A stretch of DNA of 64,000 nt from Armigeres subalbatus (Eukaryota > Arthropoda > Insecta > Diptera > Culicidae): positions 433,751,240 through 433,815,239 of the forward strand of contig NC_085140.1 of assembly GCF_024139115.2 (NCBI RefSeq), written 5' to 3'. Below, piece by piece: positions 1 through 10,298 of this stretch (position 1 is the first letter of the stretch; each line of letters opens with the position of its first letter). The notes beneath the pieces are model-generated. The model searched no databases. It was given only the letters and a program-made list of their open reading frames with translations, and had not been told where the DNA came from. The position numbers were made by a program, and so were the translations under genes.

Positions 1-912
1 CGAAAGCACAAGCATTACCGGACCGGCATTCCGAAAGACACTTCCCCAATTTGTCACGATGCAAACCGCGGTACGCTGGGCGAAATAAAAATAACGGGAG
101 CAGCGATGATAGAAACGCAACCGCACACACCGCGTACTTCGCTAAAATTTCTCACTATTAACTAAATCTTCTACCGTATACAAACTACCGAAAGGAAGAT
201 TAATTGATTAACTATTTACGAAGACACGGCCCGAAAACATCTGCAAGGGACGCCTTGACAGAAAAAAAAACTATTTTACAAGCTCCGTAACGCTAAACTC
301 GGATATTTTGACACATTTTCATGACTTTGAGTCATGTTTTCATGACTCTGAGTCATGTTTCCACTATACTCAGCCTCATTTTTCATGACCAAGCTTCATG
401 ATTTCATGACTCAGAATCATGAAAACATTACACAAAGTCATAATATTTTATTTATGAAAAAGCAGATAGAATTTTGATAACGCTTCGAGCAGTTATGACG
501 CAGATTGAGAAAAAATGCTATGGAAATCGTTGTTTCGATTATGAAATCATGAACTGTAGTCATGATTTCATGAACAAACAAGTTTTATGAAATCATGACT
601 TTTTTGCATGAATTCGTTTACGGATTTTTTCCCGTGTAGATTTAAAACATGTGAATGATGATGTTGACTTAAGAAAACTTAATTGAAGCAGTTTCATATC
701 TCGAGCAAAACATTGTAAGTTTAAAAAAACACCTTTCTGAGGCATGTCCAAAATAGGTTCATTTTTCATTGAACTGAATATGTTTTCGACATATCTTCTT
801 TTCAAGTTCTAGATCTCTTAAACTTTTGCCTTTTTGCTACCAGAGCTGAGGCAGCCTAGGGCTGAATGCCTCTTAATAATAATAAATATTGTGTTGTGTT
901 TACCAACCATTT
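1..912. other. Unassigned AT-rich DNA with clustered TCATGA palindromes
   Basis: I see no gene here. Between about 315 and 600 the sequence repeats short TCATGA and TCATGACT motifs in both orientations, for example CATGACTCTGAGTCATG near 342, and an ATGAAATCATGA/TCATGATTTCAT pair near 541-575. This looks like a degenerate palindromic simple repeat. The remaining bases show nothing I can name. Confidence 0.4.
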
Positions 913-1143
913 CGGGACCGCTTTGCAATTTGGGCGTAACTTATTTTGTAAACAAACATTGCTTCATGGATTCCGGAGAATGAAAGCGTTTTCATCCTAA
1001 ACTAATTCCCTTATCCGGTAGAGGAAAGCTTAATATGTCAGATCCATACCGTGGCTTCCTCATGAAATGCTTGTTTTAGCAGGAATTCGCATTCCAATGT
1101 TTGTTTACAAAATAAGTTACGCCCAAATCGCAAAGCGGTCCCG
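913..1143. mobile_element. Palindromic MITE, copy 1 (CGGGACC termini)
   Basis: A 231-bp non-coding element with long terminal inverted repeats. The left end starts CGGGACCGCTTTGCAATTTG and the right end is its near-perfect reverse complement, finishing in GGTCCCG. Each arm is about 50 bp and contains TTTTGTAAACAAACATTG. Both sides are flanked by ATTT. A second copy at 40,878-41,108 has the same arms, the same centre and the same ATTT flanks, so ATTT is either a 4-bp target duplication or a strong target preference. There is no transposase, so it must be mobilised in trans. The superfamily is not assigned. Confidence 0.8.
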
Positions 1144-1187
1144 ATTTGTTTTTCTAGTATCAAACTATTCATAAATTACTGTTTTTT

Positions 1188-1560
1188 GCCTTTCTCGTAC
1201 AACAAAGTTGTACCGAAAGGCTATCATTTCACTCCAAAAACGAACTTTTTATAGAAGTCTCGGAGATCTATGATGTTGTATACCAATCGACTCAGCTCAT
1301 TGAGCTGAACAAATGTCTGTCTGTCCGTGTGTATGTGTGTGTGTGCACACGAAAACCGAAAAACATTAGCCACTTTTTCATATAGTAATTCTTAACCGAT
1401 TTTCTCGCAATAAGTTGCATTCGACAGGGGACAAAGCCTTGTTGATCACTATTGAATTTGATAACGAAATACCATTGCGTTTAAAAGTTATTAAGAAAAT
1501 GGAATCGAACTACATAAGCGAAATATTAGGTTGGTGTCTTGGCTAAATGTGAGAAAGGCA
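1188..1560. repeat. Interspersed repeat with terminal hairpin (TGCCTTTCTC ends)
   Basis: A probable dispersed element of about 370 bp. The left end carries a compact hairpin at 1189-1222: GCCTTTC pairs with GAAAGGC and GTACAAC pairs with GTTGTAC around an AAA loop. The right end has GAGAAAGGCA, the complement of the left TGCCTTTCTC. The interior holds a GT-rich microsatellite near 1,320-1,350. I recall very similar sequence as common in Aedes genomes, but I cannot name the family. No coding capacity is visible. Confidence 0.5.
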
Positions 1561-3577
1561 GTATCACCACTTGGTGAATTAAGTTGGGTTTTTATTTGTA
1601 TGATTTATATTTTAACAATGAGAATGTATGGCAGTGAATGTTTTCTCGAAAATAATACCAAAAGCATGAGAAGCAGATGAATAATAAATTTAATGTTAGT
1701 AGCTCCTAGGAGGTACACCAAGGTAAATGATCTAGATAAAATGATTTCGGCAATCAGTAATCCAACCCAAGAAAAAAAGGAAGGAATGAATTGCCCCAGC
1801 AGGATTCGAATATCACTTCTCTCTACTCTATTCAAGCAGTTAATGTGTACCACTGATTACGAAATGGCTGATTACGAAACAAAGCCAAGACTCACATTTT
1901 TACCAAACGGTTGCTTTTACCAAATATGGAGAAATAAACTGTGCTAAACTGCTAAATATCTGGTAATGCGAAATCCTCGTCGGGTTTCATCAAAAAGCAG
2001 AACGACAAAATTCCAAGTCAATCCGTTATCATCGTTAATTTGTTTCCTTTTTTCCTCGCCGATCGGTTTGCAGCCGGTGACGTTCAACGACCTGTAATAA
2101 TGCAATTCACCGGGGCTGATCCGGTCCCGATAAGAATCAAAATTTGTACTTAATTAAAAAATTATCATCACAAGTCTCTTATTTCGTCGGAGACATACTT
2201 TTTTTTACTTGTGCCCAAGTCAATAATATTGGAATCCGAAACAGAAACAGGGCTGGACATTTTATTCGACTTTTGTTTTCCGCTGCAAGTGAAGCCATAA
2301 ATTTGCAGTTCCCAAAAATGGGATGCACAAAAACGCTGCAGGCCCTCCTGGCGATTGTGGCAGCGCTTCTTGCAAATACCGACCGTGCTAGAATCTTGAT
2401 AAATTTGTCTCGTTAATTTTTATCAATTTTGCAGAGATTAATCATTACCGAGGTCAGATGGGTGACGGTTTGCGCCGTAAACGGAATTCTCCACGCTCGG
2501 TGCTTCTTGTTGAGATCGGCTAACTTCCCTTGACCCTATCCGACCAAGAAAGTGAAACCCTTCAATTGGCACGTGTGCGCTGCTTGCTGTCAGATTAACC
2601 GGAAAGTGAAATCTGCTGCTTGTAAAATGAAATATTGTAATCAAGTTGAAGTAAATAAATAACAGCAGATCATCCGCCGCAACCCTATACGTGAATTAGC
2701 AAAGAAAATACAAATACGGCCTCTTAGCTCGTCAAGGCCCCCGGAGGTCCGCATCAGCTGTGGCTTCAAGAAAACAGTGCGGAATCAATAATAATAATCG
2801 ATGCATCTTGCTGCGGCGTACCTTCCGTTTGCCGACGTACCATCCTTCGAATGCAACATGTTAGTTAGCCCGTGTGTGCAACTCGATCTCTCGTACGTCT
2901 AGCCTAGTCACTGCCGAGCGCCCAGCCAGGATGATTGAGAGAAAAAGTATAAACTGATTGCATCGTCCGCCTTGGGGTCCTCCTTTGCCGTCGAAGGAGA
3001 AGATGCATCCGCAGCAGAGTCGCTGTTTTGCTCCATAATTTCCGCCGCAACACGGGTGGATGGCGTCATGACGAGAGCAAGACGACCAACCATCATGTGG
3101 TGGACGTTGCGTCGTTGCAGTTTGTAACCCGTTTTAGCAGGAGGAGTTCCGATAACGATCGCCAATATCGAGGCCCATTCCAAAGGGCTAAGTGGTTTTC
3201 CTCTCAGATTGCTATGAAAGTTAGAATTGGTATGAATGGAAATATAAGTTTTCGAGTAGACAACCCTATTACATGGGTCCATCGAACCTCAAACGGCAGA
3301 AGAAACGCGACCGCTTATAGATAAATTGATTCTCGGAACAAGGAGTGTACATACGAACAGCCAGTTTGTGTAATTAGATCAGTAGTTAAAAACTCACTTT
3401 TAATGCGATTATAGCGGGCGAAGAGGAAATTTTCTTCTGCTTTTCTAGTGTGTGTTGCAATGGCTAGATCCTGATGGGATACTGAAACTGTTCGTTGCTT
3501 GTTTCGAATTATGATAGCAATACGCACGCATTTTGTACCCCATCGCTTATCATAAGATAAGGTAGTACCAAATATTT
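1561..3577. other. No recognisable gene; unassigned sequence
   Basis: About 2 kb with only short, unrelated open frames on both strands. The segment 2,440-3,300 is more GC-rich and looks single-copy within the window. I recognise no protein motif, RNA gene or repeat terminus. It may be host intergenic or intronic DNA. Confidence 0.35.
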
Positions 3578-4140
3578 TATATTAATAATGTAGCCCGCTC
3601 TTGAGCTTGAGCTTGAGCTTGATTGACTGCTCGTAGTTGCTACTCCATTATGACCAGATCAGCTGTTCTTGCACAGGGAACCAACAGATGTTTGCTTGGG
3701 ACTAGCACACATCTTCAATGTACAAGTACTGGTGATCTCATTTGTTAGGTCATACTGGCGCCTGCCACGTCAGAATGCAAGTCAATGTAGGGAAGGGGGA
3801 GGAAATGATGATGCAATCACTCGCCCACTGCAAGCCGAATATACCTCTGCACTTGCTACGAGCTCATGCGGAATTTGTTGGAATTTCTGGGTTAGGTTGG
3901 AGAGGCAGGGGTCCGTCTTGGTTAACGAGCTGCCAATGTGATAGATAGGAGAAGGTAACTGATGGAATTTCTAATTGGATGTAGGAAACGAGCTCTATAG
4001 TTCAATTCCAATTCTAGCAGATTACTGTTAGAATACTCAAGTTGAAGGTATAGGAATAGTAATGGAAACGGTATGGAAGTCCATTTCCAGTTCTAGCGAT
4101 TGCTAGAACATAAGAAATAAAGAGAAAGATAAAAAGTAGG

Positions 4141-4224
4141 AGAATGGAATGGACCTGGGATTGAAACCATGACCTCCTGCGTATGAGGCAGAAGCAGTAG
4201 CCATATGACTACCAAGCCCGCCTC
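4141..4224 (-). promoter_or_regulatory. tRNA-like pol III promoter head of the retroposon
   Basis: Read on the minus strand, this segment folds loosely like a tRNA. It has an A-box-like GGCTTGGTAGTCATATGG and a B-box-like GGTTTCAATCCC. The matching segments of the other two copies read GGGTTCAATCCC. The acceptor stem is poor, so it is not a working tRNA gene. It is probably the ancestral tRNA-derived promoter of the SINE. Confidence 0.65.
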
Positions 4225-4225
4225 G

Positions 4226-4575
4226 AAACAAGAGAGATCACGCACTGAACTGATTAGTTTTATTACCGGCCGCGCAATGCAGAACACAATAATTCGGCCG
4301 ACCGCGCGATCGTTCTGCTGTCCGAAACAAGAGAGATCACGCACAGAACTGATTAATTTTATTATCGGCCGCGCAATGCAGAACACAATAATTCGGCCGA
4401 CCGCGCGATCGTTCTGCTGTCCGAAACATGAGAGATCACGCACAGAACTGATTAATTTTATTACCGGTCGCGCAATGCAGAACACAATAATTCGGCCGAC
4501 CGCGCGATCGTTCTGCTGTCCGAAACAAGAGAGATCACGCACAGAACTGATTAATTTTATTACCGGTCGCGCAAC
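4226..4575 (-). repeat. 99-bp tandem monomers, with candidate Inr and DPE core promoter
   Basis: About 3.5 tandem units with a 99-bp period (GCAGAACAC recurs at 4279, 4378 and 4477). The array resumes for another 1.7 units at 5023-5194, beyond a nested insertion. Because 99 is divisible by three, both strands stay open in several frames, but the encoded peptides are by-products. On the minus strand each unit contains TCAGTT, matching the arthropod initiator. With its A as +1, GGACA falls at +28 to +32, matching the downstream promoter element RGWYV. The array therefore looks like reiterated pol II promoter monomers, similar in principle to the 5' monomers of mouse L1. That function is inferred. 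Confidence 0.7.
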
Positions 4576-5018
4576 TGTTACGGTTTATTTTATCTTTCTT
4601 GTAAGTGACAAATGTCTGATTGGATTTGTGTATGTTCCATTCCTGAATGTTCTGTGTTTGGGCCTGAAGATAGGCAATTAAAATTATAAATAGTGGAAGT
4701 CCCAGACACAGACTTTATATTGCTGATGCCACATGGCACAAATTAATTCGGGTGCCCAAATAGGATCTGAATCCTACACCAAAATAGAGCTATGTATTCA
4801 ACGGCTTGGCTGTTGTAGACAAAATGCAAAACGCAATGAAAACACATTTGCGGGATTTGACTGATGGACCAAAAACTTATAAGGAAACCTCGTCATATCT
4901 CGCAATGGGTAACAAATTGGCCGTTTCTCTCGGGGCACAGAGAGATCGTCAATCATTTTAATTTGTTAAATGTGTTTATTGTTTATTTTGTATATTTGTA
5001 AAACTTTTTATTGTAATA
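4576..5018. mobile_element. Probable solo LTR or small LTR-like insertion
   Basis: A 443-bp block that breaks the 99-bp repeat array between GCGCAAC and ACGCAG. It is flanked by CAAC (4572-4575 and 5019-5022). It begins TGTTACGG and ends GTAATA, with an imperfect terminal inverted repeat. It contains a TATAAATA box near 4686 and a T-rich end. A 4-bp duplication with TG-type ends and promoter-like content suggests a solo LTR of a gypsy- or BEL-type element. No internal region remains, so a DNA element is also possible. Confidence 0.45.
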
Positions 5019-5283
5019 CAACGCAGAACACAATAATTCGGCCGACCGCGCGATCGTTCTGCTGTCCGAAACAAGAGAGATCACGCACAGAACTGATTAA
5101 TTTTATTATCGGCCGCGCAATGCAGAACACAATAATTCAGCCGACCGCGGGATCGTTTTGCTGTCCAAAACAAGAGAGATCACGCACTGAACTCTATATT
5201 AATAATATAGCCCGCTCTCCAGAAAAACAGGCGATCAGCGATTTCAGCCCTTTTACGGATGGCGGTCGAACTAATTCATCGCA

Positions 5284-8200
5284 CTCTTGAAAGGAGGCTT
5301 CCGAGCCTCTCGAAAGGAGGCTTCCGAGCCTCTTGAAAGGAGGCTTCCGAGCCTCTTGAAAGGAGGCTTCCGAGCCTCTTGAAAGGAGGCTTCCGAGCCT
5401 CTTTAAAGGAGGCTTCCGAGCCTCTTGAAAGGAGGCTTCCTGAGCCTCTTGAAAGGAGGCTTCTGAGCCTCTTGAAAGGAGGCCTGAGCCTCTTGAAAGG
5501 AGGCTTCTGAGCCTCTTGAAAGGAGGCTTCTGAGCCTCTTGAAAGGAGGCTTCTGAGCCTCTTGAAAGGAGGCTTCTGAGCCTCTTCAAAGAGGCTTCTG
5601 AGCCTCTTGAAAGGAGGCTTGAGCCTCTTGAAAGGAGGCTTTCAGCCCCTTGAAAGGAGGCCTGAGCCCTTGAAAGGAGGCTTCTGAGCCTCTTGGAAGG
5701 AGGCTTCTGAGCCTCTTGGAAGGAGGCTTCTGAGGCCTCTTGGAAGGAGGCTTCTGAGCCTCTTGGAAGGAGGCTTCCTGAGCCTCTTGGAAGGAGGCTT
5801 CCGAGCCTCTTGGAAGGAGGCTTCTGAGCCTCTTGAAAGGAGGCTTCTGAGCCTCTTGGAAGGAGGCTTCAAGCCTCTTGGAAGGAGGCTCTGAGGCCTC
5901 TTGGAAGGAGGCTTCTGAGCCTCTTGGAAGGAGGCTCTGAGCCTCTGGAAGGAGGCTTGAGCCTCTTGGAAGGAGGCTTCTGAGCCTCTTGGAAGGAGGC
6001 CTGAGCCTCTTGGAAGGAGGCTCTGAGCCTCTTGGAAGGAGGCCTGAGCCTCTTGGAAGGAGGCTTCCGAGCCTCTTGGAAGGAGGCTTCCGAGCCTCTT
6101 GGACGGAGGCTTCCGAGCCTCTTGGCAGGAGGCCTGAGCCTCTTGGAAGGAGGCTTCCTGAGCCTCTTGGAAGGAGGCCTGAGGCCTCTTGGAAGGAGGC
6201 CTGAGCCTCTTGGAAGGAGGCCTGAGCTTCTTGGAAGGGGGCTTCTGAAACTCTTGGAAGGAGGCTTCCGAGCCTCTTGGAAGGAGGCTCTGAGCCTCTT
6301 GGAAGGAGGCCTGAGGCCTCTTGGAAGGAGACTCGAGCCTCTTGGAAGGAGGCTTCTGAGCCTCTTGGAAGGAGGCTCTGAGCCTCTTGGAAGGAGGCTT
6401 CCTGAGCCTCTTGGAAGGAGGCTGAGGCCTCTTGGAAGGAGGCTTCTGAGCCTCTTGGAAGGAGGCTTGAGCCTCTTGGAAGGAGGCTTCTGAGCCTCTT
6501 GGAAGGAGGCTCTGAGCCTCTTGGAAGGAGGCTTGAGCCTCTTGGAAGGAGGCTTCTGAGCCTCTTGGAAGGAGGCCTGAGCCTCTTGGAAGGAGGCTTC
6601 TGAGCCTCTTGGAAGGAGGCTTCCGGGCCTCTTGGAAGGAGGCTTCCAGGCCTCTTGGAAGGAGGCTCGAGCCTCTTGGAAGGAGGCCTGAGCCTCTTGG
6701 AAGGAGGCTTCTGAGCCTCTTGGAAGGAGGCTTGAGCCTCTTGGAAGGAGGCTTCCTGAGCCTCTTGGAAGGAGGCTCTGGAGCCTCTTGGAAGGAGGCT
6801 GAGGCCTCTTGGAAGGAGGCTTCCTGAGCCTCTTGGAAGGAGGCTTCTGAGCCTCTTGGAAGGAGGCTTCTGAGCCTCTTGGAAGGAGGCCTGAGCCTCT
6901 TGGAAGGAGGCCTGAGCCTCTTGGAAGGAGGCTTGAGCCTCTTGGAAGGAGGCTTCTGAGCCTCTTGGAAGGAGGCTTCTGAGCCTCTTGGAAGGAGGCT
7001 TCCTGAGCCTCTTGGAAGGAGGCTTCTGAGCCTCTTGGAAGGAGGCTTCTGAGCCTCTTGGAAGGAGGCTTCTGAGCCTCTTGGAAGGAGGCTTGAGCCT
7101 CTTGGAAGGAGGCTCTGAGCCTCTTGGAAGGAGGCTTCCGAGCCTCTTGAAGGAGGCCTGAGCCTCTTGGAAGGAGGCCTGAGCCTCTTGGAAGGAGGCT
7201 TCCTGAGCCTCTTGGAAGGAGGCTTCCGAGCCTCTTGAAAGAAGGCTACTGCGCCTCTTGAGAGAAGGCCTCCGAGCCTCTTGGGAGGAGGCTTCCGAGC
7301 CTTTTGAAAGGAGGCTTCCAAGCCTCTTGGAAGGAGGCCTCCAAGCCTCTTGGAAGGAGGCCTCCAAGCCTCTTGGAAGGAGGCTTCCAAGCCTCTTGGA
7401 AGGAGGCTTCCGAGCCTATTGGAAGGAGGCTTCCAAGCCTCTTGGAAGGAGGCTTCCGAGCCCCTTGGAAGGAGGATTCCGAGCCTCTTGGAAGGAGGAT
7501 TCCGAGCCTCTTGGAAGGAGGATTCCGAGCCTCTTGGAAGGAGGCCTGAGCCTCTTCGAAGGAGGATTCTGAGCCTCTTGGAAGGAGGCTTCCTGAGCCT
7601 CTTGGAAGGAGGCTTGAGCCTCTTGGAAGGAGGCCTGAGCCTCTTGGAAGGAGGCTTCCTGAGCCTCTTGGAAGGAGGCTTCTGAGCCTCTTGGAAGGAG
7701 GCTTCTGAGCCTCTTGGAAGGAGGCTTGAGCCTCTTGGAAGGAGGCTTCCGAGGCCTCTTGGAAGGAGGCCTGAGCCTCTTGGAAGGAGGCTTGAGCCTC
7801 TTGGAAGGAGGCTTCTGAGCCTCTTGAAAAGAGGATTCTGAGCATCTTGAAAGAGGCTTCCGAGCCTCTTGAAAGGAGGCTTCTGAGCCTCTTGAAAGGA
7901 GGCTTCTGAGCCTCTTGAAAGGAGGCTTCTGAGCCTCTTGAAAGGAGGCTTCTGAGCCTCTTGAAAGGAGGCCTGAGCCCCTTGAAAGGAGGCTTCTGAG
8001 CCTCTTGAAAGGAGGCTTCCGAGCCTCTTGGAAGGAGCCTGAGCCTCTTGAAAGGAGCCTTCCGAGCATCTTGAAAGGAGCCTTCCGAGCCTCTTGGAAG
8101 GAGCCTTCCGAGCCTCTTGAAAGGAGGCTTCCGAGCCTCTTGAAAGGAGGCTTCCGAGCCTCTTGAAAGGAGGCTTCCGAGCCTCTTGGAAGGAGGCTTC

Positions 8201-8313
8201 CAAGCCACTTGGAAGGAGGCTTCCGAGCATCTTGAAAGGAGGCTTCCAAGCCACTTGGAAGGAGGCTTCCGAGCATCTTGAAAGGAGACTTCCGAACCTC
8301 TTGAGAGGAAGCT
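5284..8313. repeat. 23-bp hairpin minisatellite, array A
   Basis: About 130 tandem units of 23 bp, roughly 3.0 kb, typified by GAGCCTCTTGGAAGGAGGC plus TTCT or TTCC. Within each unit AGCCTC pairs with GAGGCT, and TT/AG pairing extends the stem to about 8 bp around a 3-nt loop. Units differ by zone: GAAAGG with CTTCCG at both ends, GAAAGG with CTTCTG inside that, and GGAAGG with CTTCTG in the core. A CTTCCA/ATTCCG subzone lies near 7,300-7,560. Many units have 1-3 bp deletions. The absence of stop codons creates very long apparent reading frames on both strands. These are not genes. Confidence 0.95.
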
Positions 8314-8517
8314 TCCGAATTGTTCGAGAATTTCCGGAAAAAAATGTTTCCGAATTGATGAGCCAACAAACATTGGATACTCAGAAAAATATATTAAGCT
8401 CTTTTAGTGGAGTACTGTTTGGATACTGTTAAAAGGCTTTATTGCTAAAAAATTTACTTCTTCTGCTATAAAACTAGCTTATTCAGCTTAAATTGTTTGT
8501 TGGGGGAATAATCTTTC

Positions 8518-10230
8518 GTGAATTTCCGGAGGATTAGTTCGCGGATTGCCGTAGATTCGTTTCCAGATTGCCGGAGGAATCGTTTGCTGATTGTCGGAGG
8601 AATGAAAGAAGGGAAGAATCGTTCGTGGGTTTTAAGAGAAATCGTTCGTGAATTTCCAGGAGAACCGTTTCCGGGTTGCCAGAGGAATAAGTCGCAGGTT
8701 GCTGAAGAAATTGTTTGTGAATTACCGAAGGAGTCGTTCTCGAATCGCCGGAGAAATCGCTCCCGGATTTATTTATTTATTAGTCGTCAATCAAGCTTGT
8801 AGACCGTATGTATACATTGAGAGCATATAACACTAAAATACATGTTGAAGTTCTCCGTCGTTGCGTGTGCACGCCACGGAGATCTGACAAGAAGAGGTCG
8901 AGTTATGGCTTGTTGCTCACCGATTGTCACGCTGAGGTGGTAATATATAATCACACGCTGATGGTCACTTACTCAAACCCCACAAAACCATTCCTGGATT
9001 ACCAGAGGATTGTTCTCGAATTGCTGTAGGAATTGGTCTCGGATTTCTGGAGGAAATGTTCCAGGATAGCCGGAGGAATCGTACACCCTGGATTTTTAAG
9101 CAAATTATTCCTGGATTCCCAAACGAGTCCACAATGGGTTTTCAAACGAGTCTACTCCGGATTTTTAAACGAATCCTAGATTCCGGAACGAATTTTCCCC
9201 GGATTGCTGTAGGAATCTTTCCCGTGAACGACTGCTCCGGCAATCCACGTACGATTCTTCTGGAAAACCTGGAACAATTCCTCCAGCAATCCGGAAACGA
9301 TTTCTCCGACAACCAGCGTACGATTCCTAAATTCCTCCCGCAATCCAGCCACAAATCCACCAACAACGCGGGAATGATTCCTCCGACAAAACGAGAACCA
9401 TTCCTCCGAAAATACGAAAACAATTCCTCCAGCAATCCAAGAACGGTTCCAGCGGTAATTTGCGAAATATTCCTTCAAAAATTCAAAAATGATTCCTCCG
9501 GCAACCAGCAAACGATTCCTCCAGAAATCTAGGAACGAATCCTCCGGTAATCCGCGAAGGATTTTCCTGGAAATACGAGAACGATTCCACCGGATAATCG
9601 GGAACGATTCTTTCAACAACCCAGGAACGATTCCTTCGGGAATCTACGAATCATTTATCTGGCAATTCGAGAATGACACCTACGGCAATTCGAAAAAGAT
9701 TCCTCTAAAACCCGGGTACGAATCCTCTGGCAATTTGAGAACGATTCCTCCGGCAGTCCTGGAACAATTCCTTCAGAAATCTGGAATCAATTTCATTGGC
9801 GATTCGGGATCAAATTCTCCAGCAATCGTCAAACGATTCCTCTCGCAATCCGCGAACGATTTCTCTAGCAATTTACGAACGATTCTTCTGGTAATCCGGT
9901 AACGATTTCTCGGGCATTCCAGGAACGATTCCTTCGTCACTCTGGAAACGATTCCTCCCGCAATCCGCGAAGGATTTCTTCGACAAGTCACGAACGATTC
10001 CTCAGGCAGTCCAGGAAGGATTCAATCGGCATCCAAGGAACGATTCCTTTTCAATTCACGAAAGATTCCTCCGGCAATCTGTGAACGATTTCACCGGCAA
10101 TTCACGAACTATTCCTCCACGATTCCTTCGGCAATTCGAAAACTATGCCTCCGCCAATCCACGAACGATTCCTGCTGGCACCCGTAAGCGATACCTCTGT
10201 CAGTCCGCGAACGATTTTTCGGTAAGGAAC
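8518..10230. repeat. Degenerate 23-bp minisatellite in two orientations
   Basis: A second, much more diverged tandem family with a 23-bp period. Its unit approximates AACGATTCCTCCGGCAATCC plus CGC. From 8,518 to 8,780 and from 9,000 to 9,130 the units are in the complementary orientation (GGAGGAATCGTTTCCGGATTG-like). From about 9,180 to 10,230 they run in the forward orientation. The section 8,790-9,000 is non-repeat spacer. The shared 23-bp period with the adjacent array A is notable, although the unit sequences are not clearly homologous. Apparent long frames here are repeat artefacts. Confidence 0.8.
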
Positions 10231-10298
10231 ATGAAGAAAAGTAACAGCTCCATTTACTTTATATTGCAGGCGTTATTAGCGTTACGAAATTTTTCTCT

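Larger units (their letters stand above)
3602..5194 (-). mobile_element. tRNA-headed retroposon with 99-bp 5' monomers, copy 1
   Basis: A minus-strand retroposon flanked by a 24-bp target duplication (3578-3601 and 5195-5218, one mismatch). Read 5' to 3' on the minus strand it has tandem 99-bp monomers, then a tRNA-like head (4141-4224), a body of about 500 bp, and a tail of AAGCTC hexamers (plus-strand GAGCTT repeats at 3601-3620). The long duplication and repeat tail indicate target-primed integration by a LINE. A near-identical body is at 53,818-54,565 and a diverged relative at 37,423-38,300. Having monomers upstream of an internal pol III-type promoter is unusual for a SINE. A 443-bp LTR-like insertion interrupts the monomers. 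The layout resembles Aedes tRNA-related SINE families, but I cannot assign a name. Confidence 0.8.

Noticed and set aside
4141..4224. Possible tRNA gene
   Set aside because: The A- and B-box-like segments are present but the acceptor stem does not pair and the segment is repeated at 37,423 and 54,365 as part of a SINE.
4093..5290. Repetitive frames of 106-158 codons on both strands
   Set aside because: The 99-bp period is a multiple of three, which keeps frames open; the sequence is the retroposon's monomer array.
5284..5700. CRISPR-like array of short repeats
   Set aside because: Units are contiguous with no unique spacers; it is a minisatellite in an insect genome.
5586..8373. Very long open frames (up to 870 codons) on both strands rich in KPPSKRL, EASFQEA and LLPRGS
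   Set aside because: They lie entirely in the 23-bp tandem array. The unit lacks stops in the relevant frames, so the frames cycle through three translations of the same repeat; several overlap on the same strand.
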